Counted from the first letter of the stretch, positions 38,076 to 47,281 are shown. The stretch: DNA of 64,000 nt from Streptococcus sp. LQJ-218 (GCF_003428885.1 NZ_QQRU01000002.1:194750-258749), one strand, 5' to 3'. Notes: generated from the sequence alone by a model not told the origin. Numbers and translations are program-made.

Positions 38076-40619
38076 ATGAAATTATTTTTTAAAACATATT
38101 GGTCCTATTTTGTTTCTTTCATCATTCCCGTAATTATTATGATAGGAGTATATCTATCTCAAGGCATCTACTGGAATAGCGATACATCTCCACTATTAGG
38201 AGATGGGTTTCATCAATACGTTATTTTTGATGTAGCTTTACGAAATATTCTACATGGAAATGGTAGTCTGTTTTACACCTTTACAAGTGGCCTCGGATTA
38301 AATTTCTATGCCCTATCTAGCTATTACTTGGGAAGTTTCCTTTCACCTCTAGTTTACTTTTTTAATCTGTCAAATATGCCAGATGCTGTCTATCTGACAA
38401 CTCTCTTAAAATTTGGATTGATTGGACTGTCAACTTACTTTAGTTTAAATAAATTATTTCAATCGATTTCTAGGCATTTAAAACTAGCTTTATCTACTTC
38501 CTATGCTCTGATGAGTTTCACTGTTAGTCAATTAGAGATAAAAACTTGGCTAGATGTTTTTATCTTGATTCCTTTAATTATAACTGGTTTACAATTGCTT
38601 ATCACTGAAAAGAAATTCCTATTGTACTTTACAAGTCTGTCAATCTTATTTATCCAAAACTATTATTTTGGCTATATGACAGCAGTGTTTCTTATTTTCT
38701 GGTATCTCTGTCAACTTTCGTGGGACTTTAAGACTCGAAAATTATCTTTTCTTGATTTTGTTGTGACCTCCTTTTTAGCTGGTATGGCTAGTTTTATTCT
38801 GACTCTTCCTACTCTGTTTGATTTACAGACACATGGGGAAAAATTGACAGAAGTTACAAAGTTTCAAACTGAAAGTAGCTGGTATCTTGATCTCTTTGCT
38901 AAACAATTCATTGGTTCCTTTGATACAACCAAGTATGGGGCTATTCCAATGATTTTTGTAGGACTACTTCCCTTTATTTTAACCATTTTATTTTTTACAC
39001 TGAAAACTATTAAGTTTCACGTGAAACTTATCTATGCAATCTTCTTTACATTTCTAATTGCAAGCTTTTATCTTGAAGCTCTTGATTTATTTTGGCAAGG
39101 GATGCATACTCCAAATATGTTTTTACATCGCTATGCTTGGATTTTCTCTACCTTGTTAATTTACACAGCAGCAGAAGTCTTAAATCGTCTGAAAGAAATT
39201 AAAGTCTGGAATTTTTTAGTTTCGCTTTTTCTTCTAGTATCAGGTTTTTTAGCTACTATCCATCTAAAGTCACATTATTCTTTTTTAACAGATTTGAATA
39301 TTCTGCTTACTCTTGAATTTATAGTTGTCTATTCTCTTTTACTCCTTGCAGTTATTAAAAAGTTTATCTCTGTGAATCTGTTTGCCATTCTAATCTCTTT
39401 ATTTATAATGGTTGAAATAAGTTTAAATGCTTCATCTCAAATGGACGGAATTGCCAAAGAATGGGGTTTTGCTTCTCGAAGTGCATATAATCAAGATATC
39501 CCAGCTATGGAATCTTTCTCAACATATATTGGAAATCAATTTACTCGTACTGAGAAACTAGAGACTCAGACAGGAAATGACAGTATGAAATTCAACTATA
39601 ATGGAATCTCTCAATTTTCATCTGTTCGAAACCGTTCAGCAAGTTCTACTTTGGATAAATTGGGGTTTAAATCATCTGGGACCAATCTCAATCTTCGTTA
39701 TGCCAATAATAGTATTTTAGCTGATAGTTTATTTGGAATCCAGTACAATATCTCGGGAAACCCTATTGATAAGTACGGTTTCCAAGATGTATATCAAAAA
39801 GATAATCTTACCCTGTATGAAAATCAATTCTCTCTTCCGATTGCCTTTGCTAGTCAATCTGTTTACAACGATGTCAAGTTCAATCAACACACTTTGGATA
39901 ATCAGGCCTCGTTTTTAAATCAACTTGCTAACGTCAATTTTGATTATTTTTCTCCAATCCCTTATGAAAAAACAGAAGATACTGATGATTTGATCAGTGT
40001 TACAAGTTCTTCAAATGAGGATGCAGCAATCCAGTATCAAATTGAAGTATCAGAAAACAGCCAAGTTTATCTTTCTTTCACAAACCTTCACTTTTCAAAT
40101 GATAAACAAAAGAAGGTTGATATCCTTGTAAATGGTGAAAAGAAAACTTTTACAACTGATAATGTCTTCTCCTTCTTTAATCTAGGCTATACAAAAGAGA
40201 AAAAAACTTTCAATATTACTGTTAGTTTCCCTGGAAATTCACAAGTATCATTTGAATCTCCTACCTTCTATCGTTTAGACACCCAAACTTTAACTGAGGC
40301 AATTCAAAAAATCAAAGAACAACCTGTAACAGTATCAACTTCTAAAAACAAGGTTTTTGCTACATATGATGTCCAACAAGATACATCTATTTTCTTCACC
40401 ATTCCTTATGACAAAGGTTGGTCTGCCTCCCAAGATGGTAAAAAAATAGAAATGAAACAAGCTCAAACTGGATTTATGAAAGTTGATGTTCCCAAGGGGA
40501 AAGGAACTATTACACTTTCCTTCATTCCAAATGGGTTTATTACTGGAGCAATCTGTTCCTTTACTTCTCTCCTACTATTTGGAATCTATAATCACAGACG
40601 AAAGTTATCTAAGGATTAA
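38076..40619 (+). CDS. YfhO family membrane protein
   Basis: The 847-residue protein has about twelve to thirteen membrane helices in the first 450 residues, with the YfhO start features (GDGFHQYVIFDVALRNILHG), a large extracellular beta-rich region and one helix near the C-terminus. YfhO proteins resemble GT-C glycosyltransferases; family members glycosylate lipoteichoic acid in some Firmicutes. The substrate here is unknown. A perfect parS palindrome lies inside the gene at 39013-39028. It follows the ABC-F gene by 58 bases. Confidence 0.88.
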   Translation: MKLFFKTYWSYFVSFIIPVIIMIGVYLSQGIYWNSDTSPLLGDGFHQYVIFDVALRNILHGNGSLFYTFTSGLGLNFYALSSYYLGSFLSPLVYFFNLSNMPDAVYLTTLLKFGLIGLSTYFSLNKLFQSISRHLKLALSTSYALMSFTVSQLEIKTWLDVFILIPLIITGLQLLITEKKFLLYFTSLSILFIQNYYFGYMTAVFLIFWYLCQLSWDFKTRKLSFLDFVVTSFLAGMASFILTLPTLFDLQTHGEKLTEVTKFQTESSWYLDLFAKQFIGSFDTTKYGAIPMIFVGLLPFILTILFFTLKTIKFHVKLIYAIFFTFLIASFYLEALDLFWQGMHTPNMFLHRYAWIFSTLLIYTAAEVLNRLKEIKVWNFLVSLFLLVSGFLATIHLKSHYSFLTDLNILLTLEFIVVYSLLLLAVIKKFISVNLFAILISLFIMVEISLNASSQMDGIAKEWGFASRSAYNQDIPAMESFSTYIGNQFTRTEKLETQTGNDSMKFNYNGISQFSSVRNRSASSTLDKLGFKSSGTNLNLRYANNSILADSLFGIQYNISGNPIDKYGFQDVYQKDNLTLYENQFSLPIAFASQSVYNDVKFNQHTLDNQASFLNQLANVNFDYFSPIPYEKTEDTDDLISVTSSSNEDAAIQYQIEVSENSQVYLSFTNLHFSNDKQKKVDILVNGEKKTFTTDNVFSFFNLGYTKEKKTFNITVSFPGNSQVSFESPTFYRLDTQTLTEAIQKIKEQPVTVSTSKNKVFATYDVQQDTSIFFTIPYDKGWSASQDGKKIEMKQAQTGFMKVDVPKGKGTITLSFIPNGFITGAICSFTSLLLFGIYNHRRKLSKD
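39013..39028. promoter_or_regulatory. parS site (ParB/Spo0J binding)
   Basis: AGTTTCACGTGAAACT matches the parS core perfectly, and the palindrome extends to 20 bp (39011-39030). It lies within the YfhO gene about 10 kb left of oriC. Confidence 0.92.
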
Positions 40620-40649
40620 AAAATCGACCAGTTAAGCGGTCGATTTTTT
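40618..40649. terminator. Bidirectional terminator between YfhO and YhgE genes
   Basis: A perfect 12-bp stem (40618-40629 with 40638-40649) with A and T tails on both sides lies between the convergent genes. Confidence 0.9.
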
Positions 40650-43290
40650 AATCTTCTTCCATTTTCTTAGGTTGATAGGCTAGCATACCTAAACCAATAA
40701 ACAGTACTAATATAACGGCAAGGAAAATGACTTGATGATGAATATTTCCTGTCATAGAGATTGTTTGTCGTAATCCAGAAACTGAATAGCTCATTGGTAA
40801 CCAAGGATTAATAGCTCTAAAGAAATCATTTGTCAAAGCAAGTGGATAAGTACCTGCACTTGATGCCAACTGTAATAAAAGCATAATAAGAGAGAAGAAA
40901 GCTCCTATACGGCTATTCCATGTTGTTAAAGCGGTCACCATAGACATAAATACTAAACTTGTTAGAATGATAAGAATAAATGTTCTTAATTCATGATTAG
41001 CAGTTAAACCAATAAGATGAACTCCTCCATATACCAAAATCCCTGCTAAAACAGCTATAATACCATTTATTTCAGATCTAGATTTCAACCAAGCCCAACG
41101 GCTCTCTGGATGACGTCCTGAAGGCAACTTCGCAAAAATCATATTCGTTGATATTGCTGCAACAAAAAGAGCAACTGATATCATATAAGGAGCCATTGCA
41201 ACTCCATTTACAGGAACTTGATCATTGTCTGTTTTGGAAAGACTGAGAGGATTTGACAAAATCTCTGCATTTTGAGATTCCGTAGATGCTGATTTGAGCT
41301 GATCACTAGCATTACTTAATCCTTGTCCTAAAGAAGCAACTCCTGTCTGTAAACTTTCCAAGCCAGAAGTTAACTTTGTTCCACCGTCTGCTAGTTTCCC
41401 AGATCCATCTGCCAATTTATTAGCACCACTTTCTAATTGAGAAGCACCTGAAATTAACTGACTGGATTTGTCAGCTAGTTGACTAGATCCTGACTGCAAT
41501 TTATCAACTCCTGCTATCAATTCTTGACTCTTTTGATTCAATTGATTGGAGCCATTTGATAATTTTTCAATACCAGACACTAATTCTGGAGTTTTTTCAA
41601 CTAATTGACCAACTCCTGCTGTCAAGGTAGAAGATTTTTGTGTCAAGGTAGTTGAGCCTGAAACTAATTGATTCAAACTACCTGTCAAGGTGGAATTCTT
41701 TTCACTTAGTTGACTTGCACCTTGAGAAACTTTATCAACACCTGCAGTATATGCATTTACACCTGATGCAATCGACTGACTATCAGGAACTAATTTACTT
41801 GTCACTGCTCCCTGTATTTCTGTTAATCCACTTGACAATCCTGTCAAAGAAGTAGAAGCAAGCGGTAATACTTGATTAGCTTGATTTTTTAATGTCGAAA
41901 GATTAGAAGATTGATTTTGTAAGTTTTCTAAACTTCCCTGTAAACCTTGAGTTAAAGCTACAATTGACTGAGCCGATTGAATACTATCAGTCGAATTTTG
42001 AGAGACAGAAGCACTTATTTCAGCTTGTTGCTCACTTGTCAAAGATTGATAAGCTGATGTCGATTGAATATTGGCTAATGTAGTCGCTTTATCAGACTGA
42101 GCACTTGCTAACATTTGATTAGAAAGGGATGCTATACTTGATAAAACAGAATCTAATTGTTTTGTATCTCCAACATCAATATTTTGAATAGCTTGATTTA
42201 ACTGATTCAAACCAGAAGATAATTGATTAATTTGATCTTTTTGCTCAGACGAAGCCTCTAACTTGCTAGAAAGTTGTTGAATCCCTTCACTTAATTGCTC
42301 CACACCCATTCGAAGTGTAGCTGATTGGTTGGATAACTGATTAGCACCTGTTGCAAGATTTCCTACTCCGCTTGTATAAGCACTAACACCAGATGAAAAT
42401 TGATTCAGACCAGCATTGAGCTGCGAAACACCGCCAGTATAGGACTCTACACCAGTATATAGTTGATTGATTCCTCTTACTAATTCAGGACTTTTAGAAG
42501 ATAATTGACCTAATCCGCCATCTAATTGACTCACTGCACCAGTATATGTAACTAAACCACTATTAAAATTACCTAAGCCAAGATGAAGTTGTTCAACACC
42601 AGAAACATAAGAGGATAATCCTTTAGTAAACTGCTCCGTTCCATTTGAAAATGTTAAACTTGAATCTGCTAAAGAGTGTAGGTTAGTAGTTAATGCTTGA
42701 CTTCCTGTCACTAACTGATTCGATCCATCAGTTAATTTTTCACTACCAGAAGCTGCTTGACTCATACCATCCTTTAAATCAACCATTTTGTTGAATAAAG
42801 CTTTAGTATAGGTCTCGGTTACATTGGTAGAAACATTCTGCTTTAATTGTGTCATTGCAGAATCACTCATCTTGCTTGCAATAAAGCTATGACCACTTGA
42901 AGTCTGATAATCGATTTGCATTTGCTCTGGGTGATCCGTTAAAATAGAAGTGGCTTTTTCAGATAGATCACTTGGTAAAGTTACTACCATATAGTAATCG
43001 CCATTTTCTAACCCCTTCTTACCTTCCTCTTCATCTACAAAATGAAAATCCAAGGTTTTATTTTCTTTTAAATTGGACACCATGTCTTTTCCTATAGACA
43101 TGCTATTGCCATTATAGGAAGCCTCTTTATCATTATTGACAACTGCCACAGGTAAGTCAGACAATTGACCATATGGATCCCACATTGAGGATAAAAATAT
43201 GATATTGTACAGAGCTGGAATAAGAGAAATCCCTATCATGACAATAATAAAGGTTGGTTTTTTAAAAATTGCTTTCCATTCTTTAAACAT
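40648..43290 (-). CDS. YhgE/Pip family membrane protein with long repeat region
   Basis: The 880-residue protein has one N-terminal helix (about 12-32) and a cluster of about five C-terminal helices (about 690-875). Between them is an extracytoplasmic region of some 600 residues. Much of that region repeats short units such as GxxQLxxGxxxLxxxxxxLxxG, predicting long amphipathic helices. This matches YhgE/Pip proteins, relatives of phage infection protein and of EsaA; transport or export roles are proposed, not proven. I chose ATG at 43290, which has AAGGAG before it. A TetR gene is divergent. Confidence 0.88.
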   Translation of the reverse strand: MFKEWKAIFKKPTFIIVMIGISLIPALYNIIFLSSMWDPYGQLSDLPVAVVNNDKEASYNGNSMSIGKDMVSNLKENKTLDFHFVDEEEGKKGLENGDYYMVVTLPSDLSEKATSILTDHPEQMQIDYQTSSGHSFIASKMSDSAMTQLKQNVSTNVTETYTKALFNKMVDLKDGMSQAASGSEKLTDGSNQLVTGSQALTTNLHSLADSSLTFSNGTEQFTKGLSSYVSGVEQLHLGLGNFNSGLVTYTGAVSQLDGGLGQLSSKSPELVRGINQLYTGVESYTGGVSQLNAGLNQFSSGVSAYTSGVGNLATGANQLSNQSATLRMGVEQLSEGIQQLSSKLEASSEQKDQINQLSSGLNQLNQAIQNIDVGDTKQLDSVLSSIASLSNQMLASAQSDKATTLANIQSTSAYQSLTSEQQAEISASVSQNSTDSIQSAQSIVALTQGLQGSLENLQNQSSNLSTLKNQANQVLPLASTSLTGLSSGLTEIQGAVTSKLVPDSQSIASGVNAYTAGVDKVSQGASQLSEKNSTLTGSLNQLVSGSTTLTQKSSTLTAGVGQLVEKTPELVSGIEKLSNGSNQLNQKSQELIAGVDKLQSGSSQLADKSSQLISGASQLESGANKLADGSGKLADGGTKLTSGLESLQTGVASLGQGLSNASDQLKSASTESQNAEILSNPLSLSKTDNDQVPVNGVAMAPYMISVALFVAAISTNMIFAKLPSGRHPESRWAWLKSRSEINGIIAVLAGILVYGGVHLIGLTANHELRTFILIILTSLVFMSMVTALTTWNSRIGAFFSLIMLLLQLASSAGTYPLALTNDFFRAINPWLPMSYSVSGLRQTISMTGNIHHQVIFLAVILVLFIGLGMLAYQPKKMEED

Positions 43291-43380
43291 TGTTTCTCCT
43301 TTTTTAAACATATTGTCTAAAATTTTGATATAATAGATTATACATTAAAAAATCTAAATTTCAAGATAAAAAATCCATTT

Positions 43381-43397
43381 TTAGACACATAGTCTAA
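43381..43397. promoter_or_regulatory. Probable TetR operator in the YhgE/TetR intergenic region
   Basis: TTAGAC-N5-GTCTAA is a perfect inverted repeat just upstream of the TetR gene. A second half-site, TTGTCTAA (43313-43320), lies next to the YhgE start. Such symmetry between divergent genes is typical of a local TetR operator. Confidence 0.6.
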
Positions 43398-43417
43398 TTT
43401 GTTTACAAGGAGGAAGT

Positions 43418-43960
43418 ATGCAAGAAAGTAACAAACGCTTAAAAACAAAGCGAACTATTGAAAATGCTATGGTACAATTACTCATGGAACAGCCATTTGA
43501 TCAAATTTCTACTGTCAAGCTAGCAAAAAAAGCCGGAATTAGTCGTTCTAGCTTCTACACTCACTATAAAGATAAATATGATATGATTGAGCACTATCAA
43601 AGTAAGCTATTTCATACATTTGAATATATTTTTCAGAAACATGCTCATCACAAAAGAGACGCTATTTTAGAAGTATTTGAATATCTAGAGTCAGAACCAC
43701 TTCTGGCTGCCCTTCTTTCTGAAAATGGGACAAAAGAAATCCAAAATTTCTTACGAAATAAACTTCATATCATACTCAGTACAGATTTACAAAAGCGCTT
43801 TATGCAACTGAATCTCAATACTACTGAATTAGAATACAGTAGCATCTATCTAACTCACGCACTTTTTGGTGTCTGCCAAACTTGGATTGCACATGGAAAA
43901 AAAGAAAGTCCTCAAGAAATAACAGACTTCCTTATGAAAATGCTTGGTGATACAAATTGA
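43418..43960 (+). CDS. TetR family transcriptional regulator
   Basis: The 180-residue protein has an N-terminal HTH (about 12-58: TIENAMVQLL...STVKLAKKAGISRSSFYTHYKDK), the TetR hallmark, and a helical C-terminal ligand domain. It is divergent from the YhgE/Pip gene and probably represses it through the inverted repeat between them. The ligand is unknown. RBS AAGGAGG precedes ATG. Confidence 0.88.
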   Translation: MQESNKRLKTKRTIENAMVQLLMEQPFDQISTVKLAKKAGISRSSFYTHYKDKYDMIEHYQSKLFHTFEYIFQKHAHHKRDAILEVFEYLESEPLLAALLSENGTKEIQNFLRNKLHIILSTDLQKRFMQLNLNTTELEYSSIYLTHALFGVCQTWIAHGKKESPQEITDFLMKMLGDTN

Positions 43961-43998
43961 TACATAAAAGGGAACAACACTGTGTTCCCTTTTATGTA
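43961..43998. terminator. Bidirectional terminator between TetR gene and tRNA genes
   Basis: A perfect 16-bp stem (43961-43976 with 43983-43998) and 6-base loop lie between the TetR stop and tRNA-Asn. Confidence 0.85.
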
Positions 43999-44000
43999 TA

Positions 44001-44074
44001 CTCCGCCAGTAGGACTCGAACCTACGACATCATGATTAACAGTCATGCGCTACTACCAACTGAGCTATGGCGGA
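44001..44074 (-). tRNA. tRNA-Asn (anticodon GTT)
   Basis: The 74-base cloverleaf has a 7-bp acceptor (TCCGCCA with TGGCGGA), anticodon loop CTGTTAATC and T-loop GTTCGAGTC. CCA is not encoded. It follows tRNA-Glu by 5 bases. Confidence 0.96.
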
Positions 44075-44079
44075 TAAAA

Positions 44080-44151
44080 TAGTCCGTACGGGATTCGAAC
44101 CCGTGTTACCGCCGTGAAAAGGCGGTGTCTTAACCCCTTGACCAACGGACC
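44080..44151 (-). tRNA. tRNA-Glu (anticodon TTC)
   Basis: The 72-base cloverleaf has acceptor GGTCCGT with ACGGACT, anticodon loop CTTTTCAC and T-loop GTTCGAATC. CCA is not encoded. It lies 51 bases downstream of comE and may partly share its transcript. Confidence 0.96.
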
Positions 44152-44202
44152 TTCTACCTGTAGCAGATATAACCATTATATCAATTTCTTGCTAATTGTC
44201 AA

Positions 44203-44955
44203 TTACTTTTGAGATTTTTTCTCTAGAATATCTTTTAATTTTCTAATTTTTAACCTTGAAATAGGACAGCGATGATCTTCATAGAAAACAATTTCTAAGT
44301 TTTTTCGATCAATTTCTCTGATATTGCCTATATTTACCAAAAATGACTTATGAGGGGAATAAAATCGCTGAGTATGTTTGTCCTTTTCCTGAATATCTGT
44401 CATGGTACCATAAAACTCTTTTGCAAAATTCTTACCAATAATGCGCAATTTATGAGAGACCCCTGTCGTTTCAATATACAGAATATCATGGTAAGGAATT
44501 TTTAAATCATTTCCCTTGTAATTGTAGTCAAAATAATCTACAACATCTTCATTTTCAAGTAACATACTTTTCGTGTAGAAGATATTTTGCTCAATTCTCT
44601 TCTTAAATAACTCATCATTGATATCCTTATCAACAAAATCTAGGGCTGATACCTGGTATTTATAGGTGAGAGTCGCAAACTCTGATCGACTGGTGATAAA
44701 GACGATAATTGCATAGGGATTGTAATGACGAATGAGCTGAGCCACTTCAAATCCTTTTTTCTCAATTCCATGGATATCGATATCTAGGAAATAAAGCTGA
44801 TTTACTTCGTCGTTTTCGATATATTCCTTGAACTCACGGACTTTTCCCGTTGTCTTGTAAGATATTGGAATATTCGATTCTTTCGAAATTTCATCCAATA
44901 TTCTCTCTAGTCTCACTTGATGTTCAATAACATCTTCTAAAATTAAAACTTTCAT
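44203..44955 (-). CDS. comE: ComE response regulator
   Basis: The 250-residue regulator has a receiver domain with phospho-acceptor Asp58 in YFLDIDIHG and a C-terminal LytTR DNA-binding domain (about 140-245; YIETTGVSHKLRIIGK). Phosphorylated by ComD, it binds 9-bp direct repeats upstream of comC and comX and triggers competence. Its ATG overlaps the comD stop by 4 bases. Confidence 0.97.
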   Translation of the reverse strand: MKVLILEDVIEHQVRLERILDEISKESNIPISYKTTGKVREFKEYIENDEVNQLYFLDIDIHGIEKKGFEVAQLIRHYNPYAIIVFITSRSEFATLTYKYQVSALDFVDKDINDELFKKRIEQNIFYTKSMLLENEDVVDYFDYNYKGNDLKIPYHDILYIETTGVSHKLRIIGKNFAKEFYGTMTDIQEKDKHTQRFYSPHKSFLVNIGNIREIDRKNLEIVFYEDHRCPISRLKIRKLKDILEKKSQK

Positions 44956-46277
44956 TCAAATTCCCTCTTAAATCTAATAATTTGTCTAAATGTACTGCCT
45001 TCCATCTCTGTTTCTAAAATAATATTGTTGTACTTATCTAGTAGTTCTTTCACATTATTTAAGCCTACTCCGCGATTTCTTCCCTTAGTAGAGAATCCTA
45101 AGGCAAATAGATCTCCTGAAGGAGTCATCGTCATTTTACATGAATTCTGAATCACAATCACTGTTTCAGTTTCCATCTTAATAACTGCTACTTCCATCTG
45201 CTTTTTATAGCTATCAGCCGATCCTTCGACAGCATTGTTCAATAAAACACTCATAATACGAACCAAATCCAATAGTTCAATTGGAAGCTTGGTAATCGTA
45301 TCTTTTACTTCAAGTGTAAACTCTACACCATTATTTCGAGCATAGACAATGGACTGAGCAACCAAACTTCGTAAAGCTGAATCTTCTATGTTGTTCAAAT
45401 CAAAGTAAGTGTATTTATCTGAACGCAGTTTGTGATTGGCTTTGACCAAAACTTCATTGTAAACTCTGTCAATTTCCTGTAAATTACCACTGTCAATTGC
45501 CATATGCATGCTGACAAGCATTCCAGCATAGTCATGTCGAAAACCACGGATTTCATTATACAAGCCAACAATTTCGTCTGTATAATTCTGTAAATGTTTC
45601 TGTTCAAATTTCTTCTGCTTCAACGCAATCTCTTTCTCCATTTGTTCTTTATGCGAATTCATTGCAAAGAAGGTCAAAAGGAGAGAAATAAAGACGATAG
45701 ATGATAAAATACTTCCAAAACTATTCAAATGTTTAACCGTACTTACCATATCAGAAACGAAAGATACAATATGTAGCAATAGTAAAGCAAAAAATACTTT
45801 TTTCAAGAAAGGATAGAGGTAGTCTTTGTCAAAATAGTTTAGTTCCAAATGGAAATAACGAATGATTTTTAAGATAATAAAATAGGTCAACACCGTTACA
45901 AGGAAAAAGAATGGGTCATGATATTGTAAAACAAAATTGTCTCCTGTTATAGAGGAGAACGTTACGGACAGAAAGTTATGAGTGCTCTCATATAAAAGAG
46001 CTAGTAGTAAACTTAGGAATAGTCCTCTATCCCTCTCATACTGTTTCTTCCATCGAAAATAGGAATATAAGCCCAAAGGAAATAAAAATGTTGCAATCCC
46101 TAACCCATCTAAATATAGAAGATAAAAAGGAAAATCAAGTATTGTTCCTACTAGTAATGTATAAACACCAAAAAAGCATAATTCCTTTGTTTTTATTTGA
46201 CCTTTACAAATTAAATTATAACTGTGACTAATAATTAAAAAATATAATATAAAATCTACTACTGAAAAAAAATCCAT
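44952..46277 (-). CDS. comD: ComD histidine kinase (CSP receptor)
   Basis: The 441-residue kinase has six to seven membrane helices (about 1-205) that recognise CSP, a coiled linker, phospho-acceptor His248 in RGFRHDYAGM and an ATP-binding domain with VLLNNAVEGS and RGVGLNNV. The N-terminal sensor should be matched to the unusual CSP encoded 11 bases upstream. ATG follows AGGAGT. Confidence 0.97.
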   Translation of the reverse strand: MDFFSVVDFILYFLIISHSYNLICKGQIKTKELCFFGVYTLLVGTILDFPFYLLYLDGLGIATFLFPLGLYSYFRWKKQYERDRGLFLSLLLALLYESTHNFLSVTFSSITGDNFVLQYHDPFFFLVTVLTYFIILKIIRYFHLELNYFDKDYLYPFLKKVFFALLLLHIVSFVSDMVSTVKHLNSFGSILSSIVFISLLLTFFAMNSHKEQMEKEIALKQKKFEQKHLQNYTDEIVGLYNEIRGFRHDYAGMLVSMHMAIDSGNLQEIDRVYNEVLVKANHKLRSDKYTYFDLNNIEDSALRSLVAQSIVYARNNGVEFTLEVKDTITKLPIELLDLVRIMSVLLNNAVEGSADSYKKQMEVAVIKMETETVIVIQNSCKMTMTPSGDLFALGFSTKGRNRGVGLNNVKELLDKYNNIILETEMEGSTFRQIIRFKREFE

Positions 46278-46288
46278 TCTCTACTCCT

Positions 46289-46420
46289 TTATCTTCTTCT
46301 AAATAAACTAAAGATATTAAAGGACTTTTCATTCATTTTCCTCATCTCCCCACCTTGAATCTTTTGCAAGTCTTTTTCCTTCAAGGCTACAAACTGTTCC
46401 AATTTAACTGTGTTTTTCAT
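46289..46420 (-). CDS. comC: ComC competence-stimulating peptide precursor
   Basis: The 43-residue precursor has the ComC leader [24 protein letters not shown], cut after Gly-Gly by ComAB, and the mature [22 protein letters not shown] (19 residues). It starts Glu-Met-Arg and ends in three Arg, the layout of mitis-group pheromones; pneumococcal CSP-1 and CSP-2 are 17 residues with different cores. The start has AGGAG 8 bases upstream. A ComE box and -10 precede it. Confidence 0.96.
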   Translation of the reverse strand: MKNTVKLEQFVALKEKDLQKIQGGEMRKMNEKSFNIFSLFRRR

Positions 46421-46469
46421 AATAAAATCTCCTAAAATGTTTTTTCTAGTAAGCTAACTTACAAAAACC

Positions 46470-46475
46470 ATTATA
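46470..46475 (-). promoter_or_regulatory. -10 element of comCDE
   Basis: The minus strand has TATAAT, 50 bases before the comC ATG and 31 bases after the ComE box. Confidence 0.75.
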
Positions 46476-46506
46476 CAAAATGGAATTTCATTTTAGATAA
46501 AATTCT

Positions 46507-46536
46507 CTCAACTGTCAATTTTATCTCCCCAAGTGT
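46507..46536 (-). promoter_or_regulatory. ComE-binding direct repeat of comCDE
   Basis: On the minus strand ACACTTGGG, 12 bases and ACAGTTGAG form the two 9-bp repeats of a ComE site with the standard spacing. The -10 lies downstream at 46470-46475. Confidence 0.92.
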
Positions 46537-46551
46537 ACTTTTTGAAGAAAA

Positions 46552-46573
46552 AAGCTGGGAAAATTCCCAGCTT
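46552..46573 (-). terminator. Terminator of tRNA-Arg
   Basis: A perfect 10-bp stem (46552-46561 with 46564-46573) and a T-run on the minus strand separate tRNA-Arg from the comC promoter. The ComE box begins 16 bases later. Confidence 0.8.
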
Positions 46574-46584
46574 TGCTACTATAT

Positions 46585-46658
46585 TGATCCCAGCAGGATT
46601 CGAACCTGCGACCGTTCGCTTAGAAGGCGAATGCTCTATCCAGCTGAGCTATGAGACC
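46585..46658 (-). tRNA. tRNA-Arg (anticodon TCT)
   Basis: The 74-base cloverleaf has acceptor GGTCTCA with TGGGATC, D-loop AGCTCAGCTGGATAGAGC, anticodon loop CTTCTAA and T-loop GTTCGAATC. CCA is not encoded. It sits just upstream of comCDE, as in other mitis-group genomes. Confidence 0.96.
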
Positions 46659-46701
46659 TAGTACAGTTATTTTACCAAAAATTCAATTGAAAGTCAATTT
46701 T

Positions 46702-47181
46702 CTATTTATGATAGGGCGAGCCCTGCTGAATCGTAAAAGCCCGATAGATTTGTTCAACAAGGACTAGTCTCATTAACTGATGGGGCAAGGTTAAACGGCC
46801 AAAGCTAACAGAGAGATTGGCTCTCTTTTTTACATCCTGTGCTAATCCCAGACTCCCTCCAATAATAAATGTAAGAGTAGAAAATCCTTTTATAGAAGCT
46901 TCTTCTAACTGCTTACTAAATTCTTCTGAGGAGAAAGTTTTCCCTTCAATAGCTAACACAATAACGAAATCACGATCACCAACTTTTGATAAAATTCTCT
47001 GACCTTCTATTTCTAAAATCTTTTGATTTTCTGACTCACTGGCCTTATCTGGTGTTTTTTCATCTGCTAGCTCAATTATTTCAAGCTTAGCAAATCGAGA
47101 AATTCGTTTTGAATACTCTGCTATACCATCTTTTAAATACTTTTCTTTCAGTTTCCCAACTGTTACAACTTTAAGTTTCAT
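46702..47181 (-). CDS. rlmH: 23S rRNA pseudouridine-1915 N3-methyltransferase RlmH
   Basis: The 159-residue SPOUT methyltransferase has the knot region [17 protein letters not shown] and the C-terminal [28 protein letters not shown]. It methylates pseudouridine 1915 in helix 69. It is divergent from htrA across an origin-proximal spacer with DnaA-type boxes. Confidence 0.96.
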   Translation of the reverse strand: MKLKVVTVGKLKEKYLKDGIAEYSKRISRFAKLEIIELADEKTPDKASESENQKILEIEGQRILSKVGDRDFVIVLAIEGKTFSSEEFSKQLEEASIKGFSTLTFIIGGSLGLAQDVKKRANLSVSFGRLTLPHQLMRLVLVEQIYRAFTIQQGSPYHK

Positions 47182-47217
47182 GACTCTATTCTACCATATT
47201 CTCTATTTTTTCACATC

Positions 47218-47281
47218 TTATTCACAAAATAAAAGGTGAATTTTAGTCGAGAAAATCACAGATTTTTGAAAGTTATCCACA
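47218..47281. promoter_or_regulatory. DnaA-box cluster between rlmH and htrA
   Basis: TTATTCACA (47218-47226) and the perfect TTATCCACA (47273-47281) are in the same orientation, with weaker TTTTTCACA- and TGTGAAAAA-type sites nearby. The cluster is 2.2 kb from dnaA, on the htrA side. Confidence 0.65.

Noticed and set aside
39011..39030. Palindrome read as a terminator
   Set aside because: It lies in the middle of a coding region without a T-run and matches parS exactly.
40900..42700. Repeated motifs in the YhgE gene as a CRISPR array
   Set aside because: The repeats are degenerate, in frame and coding; there are no constant repeats with unique spacers.
43981..44151. tRNA pair as an integration hotspot carrying an att site
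   Set aside because: Both flanks are the expected streptococcal genes and no integrase or duplicated tRNA end is present.
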